Below, one piece after another: positions 54,364 through 62,732 of a stretch of DNA of 64,000 nt; position 1 is the stretch's first letter; each line of letters opens with the position of its first letter. The DNA is from Chishuiella changwenlii (GTDB lineage Bacteria > Bacteroidota > Bacteroidia > Flavobacteriales > Weeksellaceae). Where the stretch lies: NCBI RefSeq assembly GCF_900142565.1, contig NZ_FRBH01000006.1, positions 62,001 to 126,000 of the forward strand, in the 5' to 3' direction. The notes beneath the pieces were generated by a model. That model saw only the letters and a list, made by a program, of their open reading frames with translations. It was not told where the DNA came from and ran no database searches. The position numbers and the translations under genes are program-made.

Positions 54364-56064
54364 ATGGACAATCCGATTATACACGACGAAGATCAAAATG
54401 TATTTTTTGATGGAGAAACACCAAAGTTATGGTGGAAAAATTCTGAATCTGAACAAATTTTGAATAGAGGTTACTTGTTAAAAGGAGAAACCGTAGAAGG
54501 AGCAATAGACCGTATTACTGCAGCAGCAGCAAGACGTTTATATAAACCAGAATTACAAGAGTCTTTCAAGGAAATGATTGAAAGAGGATGGATGAGTTTA
54601 TCTTCTCCTATTTGGGCAAATATGGGAACAGAACGTGGTTTACCAATTTCTTGTTTCAATGTTCATATTCCAGATAGTATAGAAGGAATCACACACAAAT
54701 TAGGTGAGGTAATTATGCAAACTAAAATCGGAGGTGGAACTTCTGGTTACTTTGGAGAATTACGCGAGCGTGGAGCAGCAATTACAGACAATGGAAAGAG
54801 TAGTGGAGCAGTTTCATTTATGGAGTTATTTAACTCTGCAATGAATGTGGTTTCTCAAGGTTCTACTCGTCGTGGTGCTTTTGCAGCTTATTTAGATATA
54901 GATCATCAAGATATTGAAGAGTTTTTAAAGATAAAATCAATCGGTAGTCCAATTCAAAATTTATTTTATGGTGTTTGTGTACCAGATTATTGGATGCAAG
55001 AAATGATTGATGGTGATGCAGAGAAAAGACAAATTTGGGCGAAAGTATTAGAGTCTCGTCAAGAGAAAGGATTACCATATTTATTCTTTTCTGATAACGT
55101 AAATAAAAATAAACCACAAGTATATAAGGATTTAGGTATGCGTATTAATGCGTCAAACCTTTGTTCAGAAATTATGTTACCTTCTAGCGAAGATGAATCA
55201 TTTATTTGTTGTTTATCTTCTATGAATTTAGAGTTATATGACGAATGGAAAGATACAGAAGCTGTTCGTTTAGCAATCTTTTTCTTAGATGCAGTTTTAC
55301 AAGAATTCATCGAAAAAACAGAAGGAAACCATTATTTAGAATCAGCTAATCGTTTTGCAAAACGTCACAGAGCATTAGGATTAGGAGTTTTAGGATGGCA
55401 TTCTTATTTACAACGTAATATGATTCCATTTGAAGGTATGGAAGCAAAATTACGCACAACAGAAATATTTAAACATATTCAAACTAAAGCAGATAAAGCT
55501 TCAGAAGAATTAGCGCGTATTTATGGAGAACCAGAAGTATTAAAAGGATATGGACGTCGTAACACAACAACATGTGCTATTGCGCCAACAACTTCATCTT
55601 CTGCTATCTTAGGGCAAACTTCTCCAGGAATTGAGCCATTTGCATCTAACTATTATAAAGCAGGATTATCTAAAGGTAATTTTATGCGTAAGAATAAATA
55701 TCTTACAAGATTATTAGACGAAAAAGGTTTAAACAACGAGGATGTTTGGAGAGGTATTATGTTGAACGGAGGTTCTGTACAACATATTGCAGAATTATCT
55801 CAAGAAGAGAAAGATGTATTTAAAACATTTAAAGAAATTTCTCAATTAGAGATTGTTCAGCAAGCAGCTATTCGTCAGAAATATGTAGATCAATCGCAAT
55901 CATTAAATTTAAATATTCCACCAGATTTACCAGTTAAAGAAGTAAATCGTTTAATGATAGAGGCATGGCAATTAGGTGTTAAAACATTGTATTACCAACG
56001 TTCTCAATCAGTATCAAAAGAATTAGTAGCTAACTTAGTTTCTTGTTCTTCTTGTGAGGCATAA
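54364..56064 (+). CDS. nrdA: Ribonucleotide reductase large subunit, short class Id-like
   Basis: A 566-residue alpha subunit, far shorter than the 761-residue E. coli NrdA, and without an ATP-cone. It keeps the catalytic set: one redox cysteine in LPISCFNVHI, the active-site NASNLCSEIML (Asn, Cys, Glu), the partner cysteine region FICCLSSMNL, the radical-transfer Tyr pair in TLYYQRSQS, and the C-terminal redox pair SCSSCEA. It is cotranscribed with nrdB in the order B-A. The lack of an ATP-cone in both subunits means the usual dATP off-switch is missing, which fits the minimal class Id architecture. A diverged copy of its last 43 bp lies at 56960-57001. Confidence 0.95.
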   Translation: MDNPIIHDEDQNVFFDGETPKLWWKNSESEQILNRGYLLKGETVEGAIDRITAAAARRLYKPELQESFKEMIERGWMSLSSPIWANMGTERGLPISCFNVHIPDSIEGITHKLGEVIMQTKIGGGTSGYFGELRERGAAITDNGKSSGAVSFMELFNSAMNVVSQGSTRRGAFAAYLDIDHQDIEEFLKIKSIGSPIQNLFYGVCVPDYWMQEMIDGDAEKRQIWAKVLESRQEKGLPYLFFSDNVNKNKPQVYKDLGMRINASNLCSEIMLPSSEDESFICCLSSMNLELYDEWKDTEAVRLAIFFLDAVLQEFIEKTEGNHYLESANRFAKRHRALGLGVLGWHSYLQRNMIPFEGMEAKLRTTEIFKHIQTKADKASEELARIYGEPEVLKGYGRRNTTTCAIAPTTSSSAILGQTSPGIEPFASNYYKAGLSKGNFMRKNKYLTRLLDEKGLNNEDVWRGIMLNGGSVQHIAELSQEEKDVFKTFKEISQLEIVQQAAIRQKYVDQSQSLNLNIPPDLPVKEVNRLMIEAWQLGVKTLYYQRSQSVSKELVANLVSCSSCEA

Positions 56065-56086
56065 TTAAATCAAAACAATAACTATA
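56044..56086 (+). repeat. Direct repeat, copy 1 (nrdA 3' end)
   Basis: Begins TGTTCTTCTTGTGAGG in the last nrdA codons and ends with AACTATA. About 37 of 43 positions match copy 2 at 56960-57001, including the block ATAATTAAATCAAAA. The terminator and the MORN gene lie between the copies. Confidence 0.6.
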
Positions 56087-56121
56087 AAAGCTGTTTTACA
56101 ATCTGTAAAACAGCTTTTTTG
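56086..56121 (+). terminator. Terminator after nrdA
   Basis: A perfect 15-bp stem AAAAGCTGTTTTACA/TGTAAAACAGCTTTT around ATC, with a T tail. Confidence 0.93.
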
Positions 56122-56224
56122 TTTTTGGATATTCCCTTCGATTGGGTTTTGTTGCAACAAAGGTTTTATATACTAAATTTTAAAGAAGTATGCTATATTT
56201 ACTATCTATAATAAAAGCTTATAA

Positions 56225-56914
56225 ATGATGAAGAATACATTTACCTTTTTATTAATTTTTACTATTTATAGTGTATCTGCTCAAAAAAAACACGAAACAC
56301 TATTTGATAATGGACGAGTTAAAGAAATTGGACAATATGATAAAAATAATAAACCCAATGGAGAATGGAAAAGGTATTATGAAACTGGAGAATTAAAGGA
56401 AGTTTTTGAATTTGAAGAGGGTAATCTGGTTGGAGAATGGAAGTTTTACAAAGAATCTGGAAAGTTATCCAATATCATATATCTAAATACTGGTCTCACT
56501 GAAAACTTTGATGAGCAAGGAAAGCTTTTTAGCTCTGGAAAACAAATTATAAATAAGGGAAAGCAAGGAGAGTGGAAAGAGTATTATTCGAATGGGAATT
56601 TAAAAAGAGTTGAAAACTATTTGGATGATATAAAGAATGGTCCCTATAAATCATATGAAAGTGATGGAAGTTTATATGCAGAAGGACAATATAAAGATAA
56701 TAAAGAAGAAGGATTATGGAAATATTACTATAAGGATAATGTATTAAAAGAAATAGGAATAAGAAAAAATGGTCATAGAGATGGAGATTGGAAAGAATAT
56801 CATATAAATGGAAAATTAATGTGGCTTCGTAAGTACGATGCTGGTAATAAAACTGGTAGTTGGGAATTCTATGATAATCTTGGAAAATTAATTAAAAAAG
56901 AAAATTATAATTAA
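56225..56914 (+). CDS. MORN_2-repeat secreted protein (YwqK family)
   Basis: A 229-residue protein with a signal peptide (MMKNTFTFL...VSAQ, about 1-19) and about seven tandem MORN_2 repeats of the type GEWKRYYETGELKEVF, GEWKFYKESGKLS, GEWKEYYSNGNLKRVE, GLWKYYYKDNVLKEIG, GDWKEYHINGKLMWLR, GSWEFYDNLGKL. Annotation pipelines often call this family YwqK antitoxin, but there is no toxin gene nearby and the protein is exported, so an envelope or adhesion role is as likely. It is bracketed by the two copies of the nrdA 3' repeat, which suggests it was inserted there. Confidence 0.85.
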   Translation: MMKNTFTFLLIFTIYSVSAQKKHETLFDNGRVKEIGQYDKNNKPNGEWKRYYETGELKEVFEFEEGNLVGEWKFYKESGKLSNIIYLNTGLTENFDEQGKLFSSGKQIINKGKQGEWKEYYSNGNLKRVENYLDDIKNGPYKSYESDGSLYAEGQYKDNKEEGLWKYYYKDNVLKEIGIRKNGHRDGDWKEYHINGKLMWLRKYDAGNKTGSWEFYDNLGKLIKKENYN

Positions 56915-56959
56915 TACAATCTAGTATGAGCAGTTTACATTTGACTAATATAAATTTCA

Positions 56960-57001
56960 TGTTCTTCTTTTAAGTATAATTAAATCAAAATAATAAATAT
57001 A
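56960..57001 (+). repeat. Direct repeat, copy 2 (decayed nrdA 3' end)
   Basis: Begins TGTTCTTCTTTTAAG and contains ATAATTAAATCAAAA followed by TAATAAATATA. Compared with 56044-56086 it shows five substitutions and one gap, and the cysteine pair codons are lost. It lies 46 bp after the MORN gene. Confidence 0.6.
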
Positions 57002-57092
57002 TAATTATTTAAAAGCAATTATGGTTTTACGTAATTATGGTTAAATGTTTCTATATAGTTTTATAATTATTAAATTTTAAATAAGTAATTAT

Positions 57093-57233
57093 ATGACAAC
57101 AATTCAAGCTATTAAACCAGGTCCAAAACCTAAAAAAGATGATGGAACTCCTGATAAAAGAAGGCGAGTAAATCCAGAAACAAAGCCAAAGCATCCAGCT
57201 TTAAAACCTCATAAACACAAACCTGGAGATTAA
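57093..57233 (+). CDS. Small basic Pro/Lys-rich protein, 46 residues
   Basis: An ATG-to-TAA frame starting MTTIQAIKPGPKPKKDDGTP and ending HKHKPGD. It has 11 Lys, 9 Pro, 3 Arg and 3 His in 46 residues, no hydrophobic segment, and probably no fixed fold. Codon choice (AAA, CCA/CCT, GGA) is like that of neighbours. A strong hairpin terminator begins two bases after the stop, which is the main support that it is a real gene. Not recognised as a known family; it could bind nucleic acid or be a small ribosome- or envelope-associated peptide, but nothing shows which. Confidence 0.6.
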   Translation: MTTIQAIKPGPKPKKDDGTPDKRRRVNPETKPKHPALKPHKHKPGD

Positions 57234-57234
57234 T

Positions 57235-57271
57235 AAAACAAAACCCCTTATTTAATAAGGGGTTTTGTTTT
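57235..57271. terminator. Terminator between the small gene and terC
   Basis: An 18-bp arm AAAACAAAACCCCTTATT pairs with AATAAGGGGTTTTGTTTT around a minimal turn; suitable for both convergent genes. Confidence 0.92.
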
Positions 57272-57292
57272 ATATCTAAGTTGTTAGATTTA

Positions 57293-58372
57293 TTAATGAG
57301 AAGTCTCTTTTTTATTCGAAAGTAGAGACCAAATAATGGTAATGACTAATATACTCCCGATAACTAAAAGCGAGATAGTGGATTCGAAATGATAAAAAGG
57401 CATAATAATCATTTTTATACCAATAAAGCTAAGAATGATAGCTAAACCATAATGTAGCTTATTAAATTTATCCATAGAGTTAGCCAATAAAAAATACAAT
57501 GAACGTAATCCTAGAATAGCAAAAATGTTAGATGAATATAATATAAATGGATCATTTGGTGCAATTGCGAAAATAGCAGGAATACTATCTACAGCAAATA
57601 CTAAATCTGTTACTTCTATCACCATTAAGGCAACAAAAAGTGGCGTAGCCATTTTAATTCCGTTTTGTACAGTAAAGAATTTATCCTTGTCAAAGTTTGG
57701 TGAAACCTTGTAAAATTTATGAACCAATTTTACACCAAAGTTTTTAGATAAATCCTGATTTTCATCTTCATCACTAGAATTCCAAGATTTTATTCCAGCA
57801 TAAACCAAGAAGAAACCAAAAACGGTTAAGACAACATTTGGTCTAAAAAATTCTTTTGCAGCATAATTTGCATGCTCGGCATGATCACCTAAAGTAAAAT
57901 GCCAATCACCAATAGAAAAAGCAGGTAAATAAGTCATTTTAATTACTTCAACACCTGCAAAAATAAAGATAGCTCTAAAAACTAAAGCACCTAAAATTCC
58001 CCAGAATAATACTTTGTGTTGATACTCTTTCGGAATTTTGAAAAAACCGAAAACTAAAATAAAGACAAAAAGATTGTCAACGGATAAGGCTTTTTCTATC
58101 CAATAAGCAGCCTGAAATTGTGAGAATTTATCAATCGCAAATTCGTGTCCATCTGCATTTCGAAAAACGAAATAGATAATTCCACTAAAAACCATTGCTA
58201 AAGAAATCCAAACAATACTCCAAGTTAAGGCTTCTTTGTTCGAAACAGCGTGTGCATTTTTATTAAAAACACCTAAATCTAGCAATAACATAATAACTAC
58301 TGCAACACCAAATCCAGCTATTAACCATGGATGGTTAAACATGTTGTCTTGGACAACACTGAAAATACTCAT
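57293..58372 (-). CDS. TerC/Alx-family integral membrane protein
   Basis: A 359-residue protein with about nine membrane helices. The TerC hallmark acidic residues are present in LLLDLGVFNKNAHAVSNKEAL (cut by VFN; about 29-49), IEKALSVDNLFVFILVFGFF (about 91-110) and VIEVTDLVFAVDSIPAIFAI (about 245-264). The family includes tellurite-resistance TerC and the manganese exporters Alx/MeeF/YceF that help metalate exported proteins, so metal (probably Mn) export is the likely role. The long cytoplasmic loop SSDEDENQDLSKNFG is also usual. No yybP-ykoY-type riboswitch is visible in the short leader. Confidence 0.93.
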   Translation of the reverse strand: MSIFSVVQDNMFNHPWLIAGFGVAVVIMLLLDLGVFNKNAHAVSNKEALTWSIVWISLAMVFSGIIYFVFRNADGHEFAIDKFSQFQAAYWIEKALSVDNLFVFILVFGFFKIPKEYQHKVLFWGILGALVFRAIFIFAGVEVIKMTYLPAFSIGDWHFTLGDHAEHANYAAKEFFRPNVVLTVFGFFLVYAGIKSWNSSDEDENQDLSKNFGVKLVHKFYKVSPNFDKDKFFTVQNGIKMATPLFVALMVIEVTDLVFAVDSIPAIFAIAPNDPFILYSSNIFAILGLRSLYFLLANSMDKFNKLHYGLAIILSFIGIKMIIMPFYHFESTISLLVIGSILVITIIWSLLSNKKETSH

Positions 58373-58482
58373 ATAAATTTATTTAATTTCACAATTTACT
58401 ATAAATTTACCATTCATTACAGATTAGCTGAGAAAAAATGTTTCCCGAAAATAAAAAACAATTAAAATTGATTTATTTCAAT

Positions 58483-60231
58483 ATGAAAAAAATAGTTGCT
58501 TACATTCTTTTAGTATTTATTATTCCTATTGCTTCTAAAGCACAGAATGTTTCACCATTATATAAAGATTCTATTCAATTACAATGGGTAAATGAAAAGT
58601 ATGATTCGATGACATTAGAAGAAAAAGTTGGACAGTTATTTATTGTCGCTGCTTATAGTAATCGAGATGCATCGCATGAAAATGATATTCTAAAATTAAT
58701 AGAACAAGAAAATATTGGTGGATTAATTTTTATGCAAGATCAAGCAGTTCATCAAATCGATTTAACAAATAAATACCAAACAGCTTCTAAAATTCCATTG
58801 TTAATAGGAATGGATGCTGAGTGGGGATTAGCAATGCGACTAAAAGATGTAGAGCGTTTTCCTTGGAATATGACATTAGGTGCATTAAAAAATGATGAAT
58901 TAGTTTATGAAGTAGGTAAACAAATTGGTGTACAAGCCAATAGAATGGGGGTTCAGTTTAATTTCTCACCATCAGTAGATGTTAATGTAAATCCAAATAA
59001 TCCAATTATAGGAAACCGTTCATTTGGATCTAATCCAGATCGTGTTGCAGCAAAAGGAATTGCTTATATGAATGGGATGAAAGCACAAAATGTCTTGTCT
59101 TCTGCAAAACATTTTCCAGGACATGGAAATACAGATCAAGATTCTCATAAAACATTACCATTGGTTCCAGACAATAAAGCCGATTTAGAGAAATATCATG
59201 TTGCACCTTTTAAGAAAATGATAGATGCTGGTGTACAATCTATAATGGTTGCCCATTTAAATATTCCTGCACTTGAACCAGATCCAAAAATTCCATCAAC
59301 TTTATCTAAAAGAATTATTACAGATTATTTAAAAGGAGAATTACAATTTAAAGGAATTATTATTACAGATGCTTTAAACATGGATGGTGTTGCAAAAATG
59401 TATCCTCCAGGCGATGTTGATTATAGAGCATTTGTTGCAGGAAATGATATTTTATTATTCTCTCAGAATGTAAAAGTTGGAAAACAAAAAATTATTGATG
59501 CAATTAATAAGGGAGAGATTTCTGAAGAACGTTTAGAAGAAAGTGTAAAGAAAATTTTAATGGCGAAATACATTACTGGATTAAACGATTTAAAATTCCT
59601 TGATTCTAAAAATATTTTTGAAGATCTTAATTCTGATGTGAATAAAGCATTAACAACAACTATCTTCGAAAAATCGTCTACTATCGTTAAAAATGATAAT
59701 AAGGTTTTACCAATTAAAAAACTCAAACAAAAAATAGCATTTGTTCCATTAGAACAAACAGATTACGATCAGTTTTTAACACATTTACAGAAATATACAA
59801 ATGTAGAGTTGGTTAACGTAAAAAATCCATCAGAAATTAATTTATTAAAGGATTATGATGCGATAATTGTTGGAGCTTTCTTATCGAATGAATCAGTTTA
59901 CAAACCTTATAAATTATCAGATAATTCTAAAGCTATTATCAATGTTTTACCACAAGATAAAAAAACAATTTTTTCTTTGTTTACTAGTCCTTACGGTTTA
60001 AAAGATTTGGATTTAGCAAAATTTGATGCAGTTACTGTTCATTATCAAAACACAAAAGAAGCACAAGTTGCAGCTGCACAAACAATTTTTGGAGCAATTG
60101 GTGTTGATGCAACTTTACCAGTTGAGATTAATGCAAATTTAAAAGAAGGAAAAGGAATTGCAACAAAACATATAAAACGTTTAGGATTTTCGGCTCCTGA
60201 AAATGTTGGTCTAGGAAAAAAAAACTTCTAG
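58483..60231 (+). CDS. GH3 beta-N-acetylglucosaminidase half of a GH3-serine hydrolase protein
   Basis: A 582-residue frame from the signal-peptide start MKKIVAYILL at 58483; the frame open from 58438 adds 15 residues that mask the signal. The NagZ-type GH3 domain has KHFPGHGNTDQDSHKTLPLV (about 209-228, His/Asp dyad) and the nucleophile in ITDALNMDGV (about 296-305). It should release GlcNAc from muropeptides or glycans in the envelope. The frame stops at TAG 60229 directly after an A9 tract (60216-60224). Shifting by -1 there continues without a break into the serine-hydrolase domain; in Bacteroidota these two domains are commonly one polypeptide of about 950-1000 residues. Thus this is the N-terminal part of a shifted gene. 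Confidence 0.88.
   Translation: MKKIVAYILLVFIIPIASKAQNVSPLYKDSIQLQWVNEKYDSMTLEEKVGQLFIVAAYSNRDASHENDILKLIEQENIGGLIFMQDQAVHQIDLTNKYQTASKIPLLIGMDAEWGLAMRLKDVERFPWNMTLGALKNDELVYEVGKQIGVQANRMGVQFNFSPSVDVNVNPNNPIIGNRSFGSNPDRVAAKGIAYMNGMKAQNVLSSAKHFPGHGNTDQDSHKTLPLVPDNKADLEKYHVAPFKKMIDAGVQSIMVAHLNIPALEPDPKIPSTLSKRIITDYLKGELQFKGIIITDALNMDGVAKMYPPGDVDYRAFVAGNDILLFSQNVKVGKQKIIDAINKGEISEERLEESVKKILMAKYITGLNDLKFLDSKNIFEDLNSDVNKALTTTIFEKSSTIVKNDNKVLPIKKLKQKIAFVPLEQTDYDQFLTHLQKYTNVELVNVKNPSEINLLKDYDAIIVGAFLSNESVYKPYKLSDNSKAIINVLPQDKKTIFSLFTSPYGLKDLDLAKFDAVTVHYQNTKEAQVAAAQTIFGAIGVDATLPVEINANLKEGKGIATKHIKRLGFSAPENVGLGKKNF
60216..60225 (+). other. A9 tract with A-AAA-AAC heptamer at the frame break
   Basis: Nine A residues then C. 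In the upstream frame the codons are GGA AAA AAA AAC TTC TAG. The heptamer A AAA AAC at 60219-60225 has the X XXY YYZ form of a -1 slippage site. After -1 the reading continues CTT CTA GAA ATA GAT, in line with the downstream domain. No strong downstream hairpin is obvious. Confidence 0.6.
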
Positions 60232-61364
60232 AAATAGATAGATTAGCAGAAGATGCAATTAGAAATCACTATACACCAGGGATACAAATTTTGGTGGCGA
60301 AAGATGGAAAAATTGTAGTTGATAAAAGTTTCGGAACACAAGATAAAAATTCTTCGGAAAAAGTGAAGTGGACAGATTTATATGATGTTGCTTCTCTAAC
60401 AAAGGTAACAGCAACGTTACCTTTGTTGATGTTAGAAGTTGATGAAGGTAAATTACAATTAGATCAAACTCTTGGAGAAATAGATAATGAAGCTAGAAAC
60501 TCAAACAAATCTTCATTAAAAATTAGAGAAGTTTTAGCACATCAATCAGGTTTAAAACCATGGATTGGTTTTTACAATGAAACAGTAAACGTAAAAAATG
60601 CACGTTTATATTTGGATTATTATTCTCGTAAACAAGACGATGAACACCAAATAAAAGTAACGGATAATATTTATATTATTAATTCTATAAAAGATACTAT
60701 TTACGAAGATATTTACAAGTCTCCACTTGGTAAAAAAACATACGAATACTCGGATTTAGGATACTATATTTTCAAGAAGAAGTTAGAAAAAGATTTCGGA
60801 ACCAGTTTAAATGAGTTAGTTCAAGAAAAATTCTATCAAGATTTAGGAATGTATCGTACTACATTTAATCCGAAAGAAAAATTTCAGTTAAAAGATATTA
60901 TTCCAACAGAATACGATAAAACATACAGAAACCAATTAGTTCATGGTTTTGTACATGATCAGGGTGCTGCAATGATGGGCGGAGTTGCTGGACACGCAGG
61001 TTTATTTTCTAACTCGATAGATTTAGCGAAATTGATGCAAATGTATCTTAATGGAGGAGAATATGGCGATGAGGTTTTTCTACAACCCGAAACAATAAAA
61101 GAATTTACTAAACAACAATATAAAGGTAACCATAGAGGAGCTGGTTTTGATAAGCTGGCAAGTGGAAGTGCAAAAGGGCCCTCAGCAGAAAGTTTTGGGC
61201 ATACAGGTTTTACTGGAACAATGATTTGGGCTGATCCGAAATACAATATTGTTTATATTTTTCTTTCGAATAGAGTGAATGAAACTGTTGAGCCAAATTA
61301 TCTTTCCATTAAAAAAGTAAGAGAAAACATCAGACAAGTAATTTATGATGCAATTTTACCTTAA
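60225..61364 (+). CDS. Serine hydrolase (beta-lactamase class C fold) half of the same protein
   Basis: The frame is open from the A9 tract; about 379 codons. The beginning LLEIDRLAEDAIRNHYTPGI reads as the linker and first helix of a class C-type domain. Catalytic SxxK is SLTK (Ser codon 60393-60395), followed by YSDLGYY in the YxN position and GHTGFTG as the KTG-like box. The first in-frame ATG (60429) is downstream of SxxK; only TTG 60291 or GTG lies before, so independent translation of an active enzyme is unlikely. It therefore belongs to the GH3 gene by frameshift, or is a broken remnant. bshA follows after 25 bp, probably on the same transcript. Confidence 0.85.
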   Translation, partial: LLEIDRLAEDAIRNHYTPGIQILVAKDGKIVVDKSFGTQDKNSSEKVKWTDLYDVASLTKVTATLPLLMLEVDEGKLQLDQTLGEIDNEARNSNKSSLKIREVLAHQSGLKPWIGFYNETVNVKNARLYLDYYSRKQDDEHQIKVTDNIYIINSIKDTIYEDIYKSPLGKKTYEYSDLGYYIFKKKLEKDFGTSLNELVQEKFYQDLGMYRTTFNPKEKFQLKDIIPTEYDKTYRNQLVHGFVHDQGAAMMGGVAGHAGLFSNSIDLAKLMQMYLNGGEYGDEVFLQPETIKEFTKQQYKGNHRGAGFDKLASGSAKGPSAESFGHTGFTGTMIWADPKYNIVYIFLSNRVNETVEPNYLSIKKVRENIRQVIYDAILP

Positions 61365-61389
61365 ATTTGTCTAAATAAAAAAATCGCAA

Positions 61390-62529
61390 ATGAAAATAGG
61401 AATTGTATGCTATCCTACTTACGGAGGTAGTGGAATAGTAGCAACAGAGCTAGGAATGGATTTAGCGGAAAAGGGACACGAAGTACACTTTTTTAGTACA
61501 AATGTTCCTGCAAGATTAAATATCAAATTACCAAATATATACTTTCATCGTATTCATGTTGAAACATATCCATTGTTTCAATATCAACCATACGATTTAG
61601 CATTAAGCACTATTTTATATGATAAAGTATTGCACTATGAGTTAGATTTGGTACATGTACATTACGCTATTCCACATGCTTATGCAGCATATTTTACAAA
61701 ACAAATGTTGCAAAGAAAAGGATATTATTTACCAATTGTAACTACTTTACATGGTACAGATATTACACTTGTAGGTAAACACCCAGTTTATAGAACAGCA
61801 GTAGAGTTTTCTATTAATGAATCAGATGTTGTAACATCAGTTTCAGAAAGTTTAAAACAAGATACATTAGCTGCTTTTGATATTACGAATGATATACAAG
61901 TTGTTCCTAACTTTATAGACAACGAACAATATTTACCAGAAAAATGTGTATGTTGTAGAAACAATTTTGCTTTACCGAATGAGAAAGTAATTTTACATAC
62001 ATCTAACTTAAGAAAAGTAAAACGTATACAAGATGTAATTGGTGCATTTAATTTGATTCAACAAAAAATTCCTGCAAAATTAATTATTGCTGGAGAAGGA
62101 CCAGAATGGGAATTAGCAGATCAAATGATACAAGATTATGGAATTCAAGATAAAGTAAAAAGTCTTGGAATGGTAAGTGATTTAGCAGATGTATTAAAAG
62201 CATCAGATTTATTTCTTTTACCATCGGAACAAGAAAGTTTTGGTTTAGCAGCCTTAGAAGCAATGGCAGCTAATGTTCCAGTTATCTCTTCTAATGCAGG
62301 AGGAATTCCAGAAGTAAATATAGATGGTGTAACAGGTTTTGTTTGTCCAGTAGGTGATATAGAAATGATGGCAGAAAAAGCAATTTATATTCTAGAAAAT
62401 GACCAACGCTTACACGAATTTAGTTTACAAGCAAAAGAACAAGCTATACGCTTTGATAAAAAGAATATTCTTCCTCTTTATGAGGATTTGTATAGAAAAG
62501 CTATCGCAAGAGAAAAAATCGGGTTATAA
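61390..62529 (+). CDS. bshA: N-acetyl-alpha-D-glucosaminyl L-malate synthase
   Basis: A 379-residue GT4-family glycosyltransferase (GT-B fold). It transfers GlcNAc from UDP-GlcNAc to L-malate, the first step of bacillithiol synthesis. BshA features are the N-terminal MKIGIVCYPTYGGSGIVATE, the HGTDITLVGKHP loop (about 120-131), and the C-terminal donor site SEQESFGLAALEAMAANVPV (about 279-298) and NAGGIPEV. A CVCCRNNF segment lies at about 191. Length is standard. The gene ends inside the stem of its terminator. The other bsh genes are not in the window. Confidence 0.95.
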   Translation: MKIGIVCYPTYGGSGIVATELGMDLAEKGHEVHFFSTNVPARLNIKLPNIYFHRIHVETYPLFQYQPYDLALSTILYDKVLHYELDLVHVHYAIPHAYAAYFTKQMLQRKGYYLPIVTTLHGTDITLVGKHPVYRTAVEFSINESDVVTSVSESLKQDTLAAFDITNDIQVVPNFIDNEQYLPEKCVCCRNNFALPNEKVILHTSNLRKVKRIQDVIGAFNLIQQKIPAKLIIAGEGPEWELADQMIQDYGIQDKVKSLGMVSDLADVLKASDLFLLPSEQESFGLAALEAMAANVPVISSNAGGIPEVNIDGVTGFVCPVGDIEMMAEKAIYILENDQRLHEFSLQAKEQAIRFDKKNILPLYEDLYRKAIAREKIGL

Positions 62530-62541
62530 CCCGATTTTTTT
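62515..62541 (+). terminator. Terminator overlapping the bshA stop codon
   Basis: A perfect palindrome, AAAATCGGGTTA followed by TAACCCGATTTT, with a T tail. The stop TAA (62527-62529) lies in the middle of the hairpin, so a terminating ribosome would cover the stem. Confidence 0.85.
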
Positions 62542-62722
62542 ATTGAATCCTAATATAAATTTTATTCCATAATTTATATTCTTTTTTATGTATCGATTGT
62601 AAATGATTATATGATTGTTTTGTAATATTATATTTAATTAATAGTTATTTAATTTTTTATTTATAACATTTATTGTATTGATTTTCAATTAATTAAACTT
62701 AGTTTTTATTGTTTATTTTTCA

Positions 62723-62730
62723 TTACTTTG
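62723..62730 (+). promoter_or_regulatory. Weak -7 candidate (TTACTTTG) before the repeat leader
   Basis: One mismatch to TANNTTTG, just upstream of the tandem repeats. It would place the transcript start within the first repeats. Low certainty. Confidence 0.3.
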
Positions 62731-62732
62731 TT

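Noticed and set aside
56225-56914. Antitoxin function for the YwqK/MORN protein
   Set aside because: The protein has a signal peptide and no toxin gene is adjacent; the antitoxin label is a pipeline name rather than evidence here.
60225-60300. Strong pseudoknot or stem stimulating frameshift after the A9 tract
   Set aside because: Only a TTCTAGAA palindrome lies nearby; no stable structure at the usual 5-9 nt spacing is visible, so programmed frameshifting remains only one of several options.
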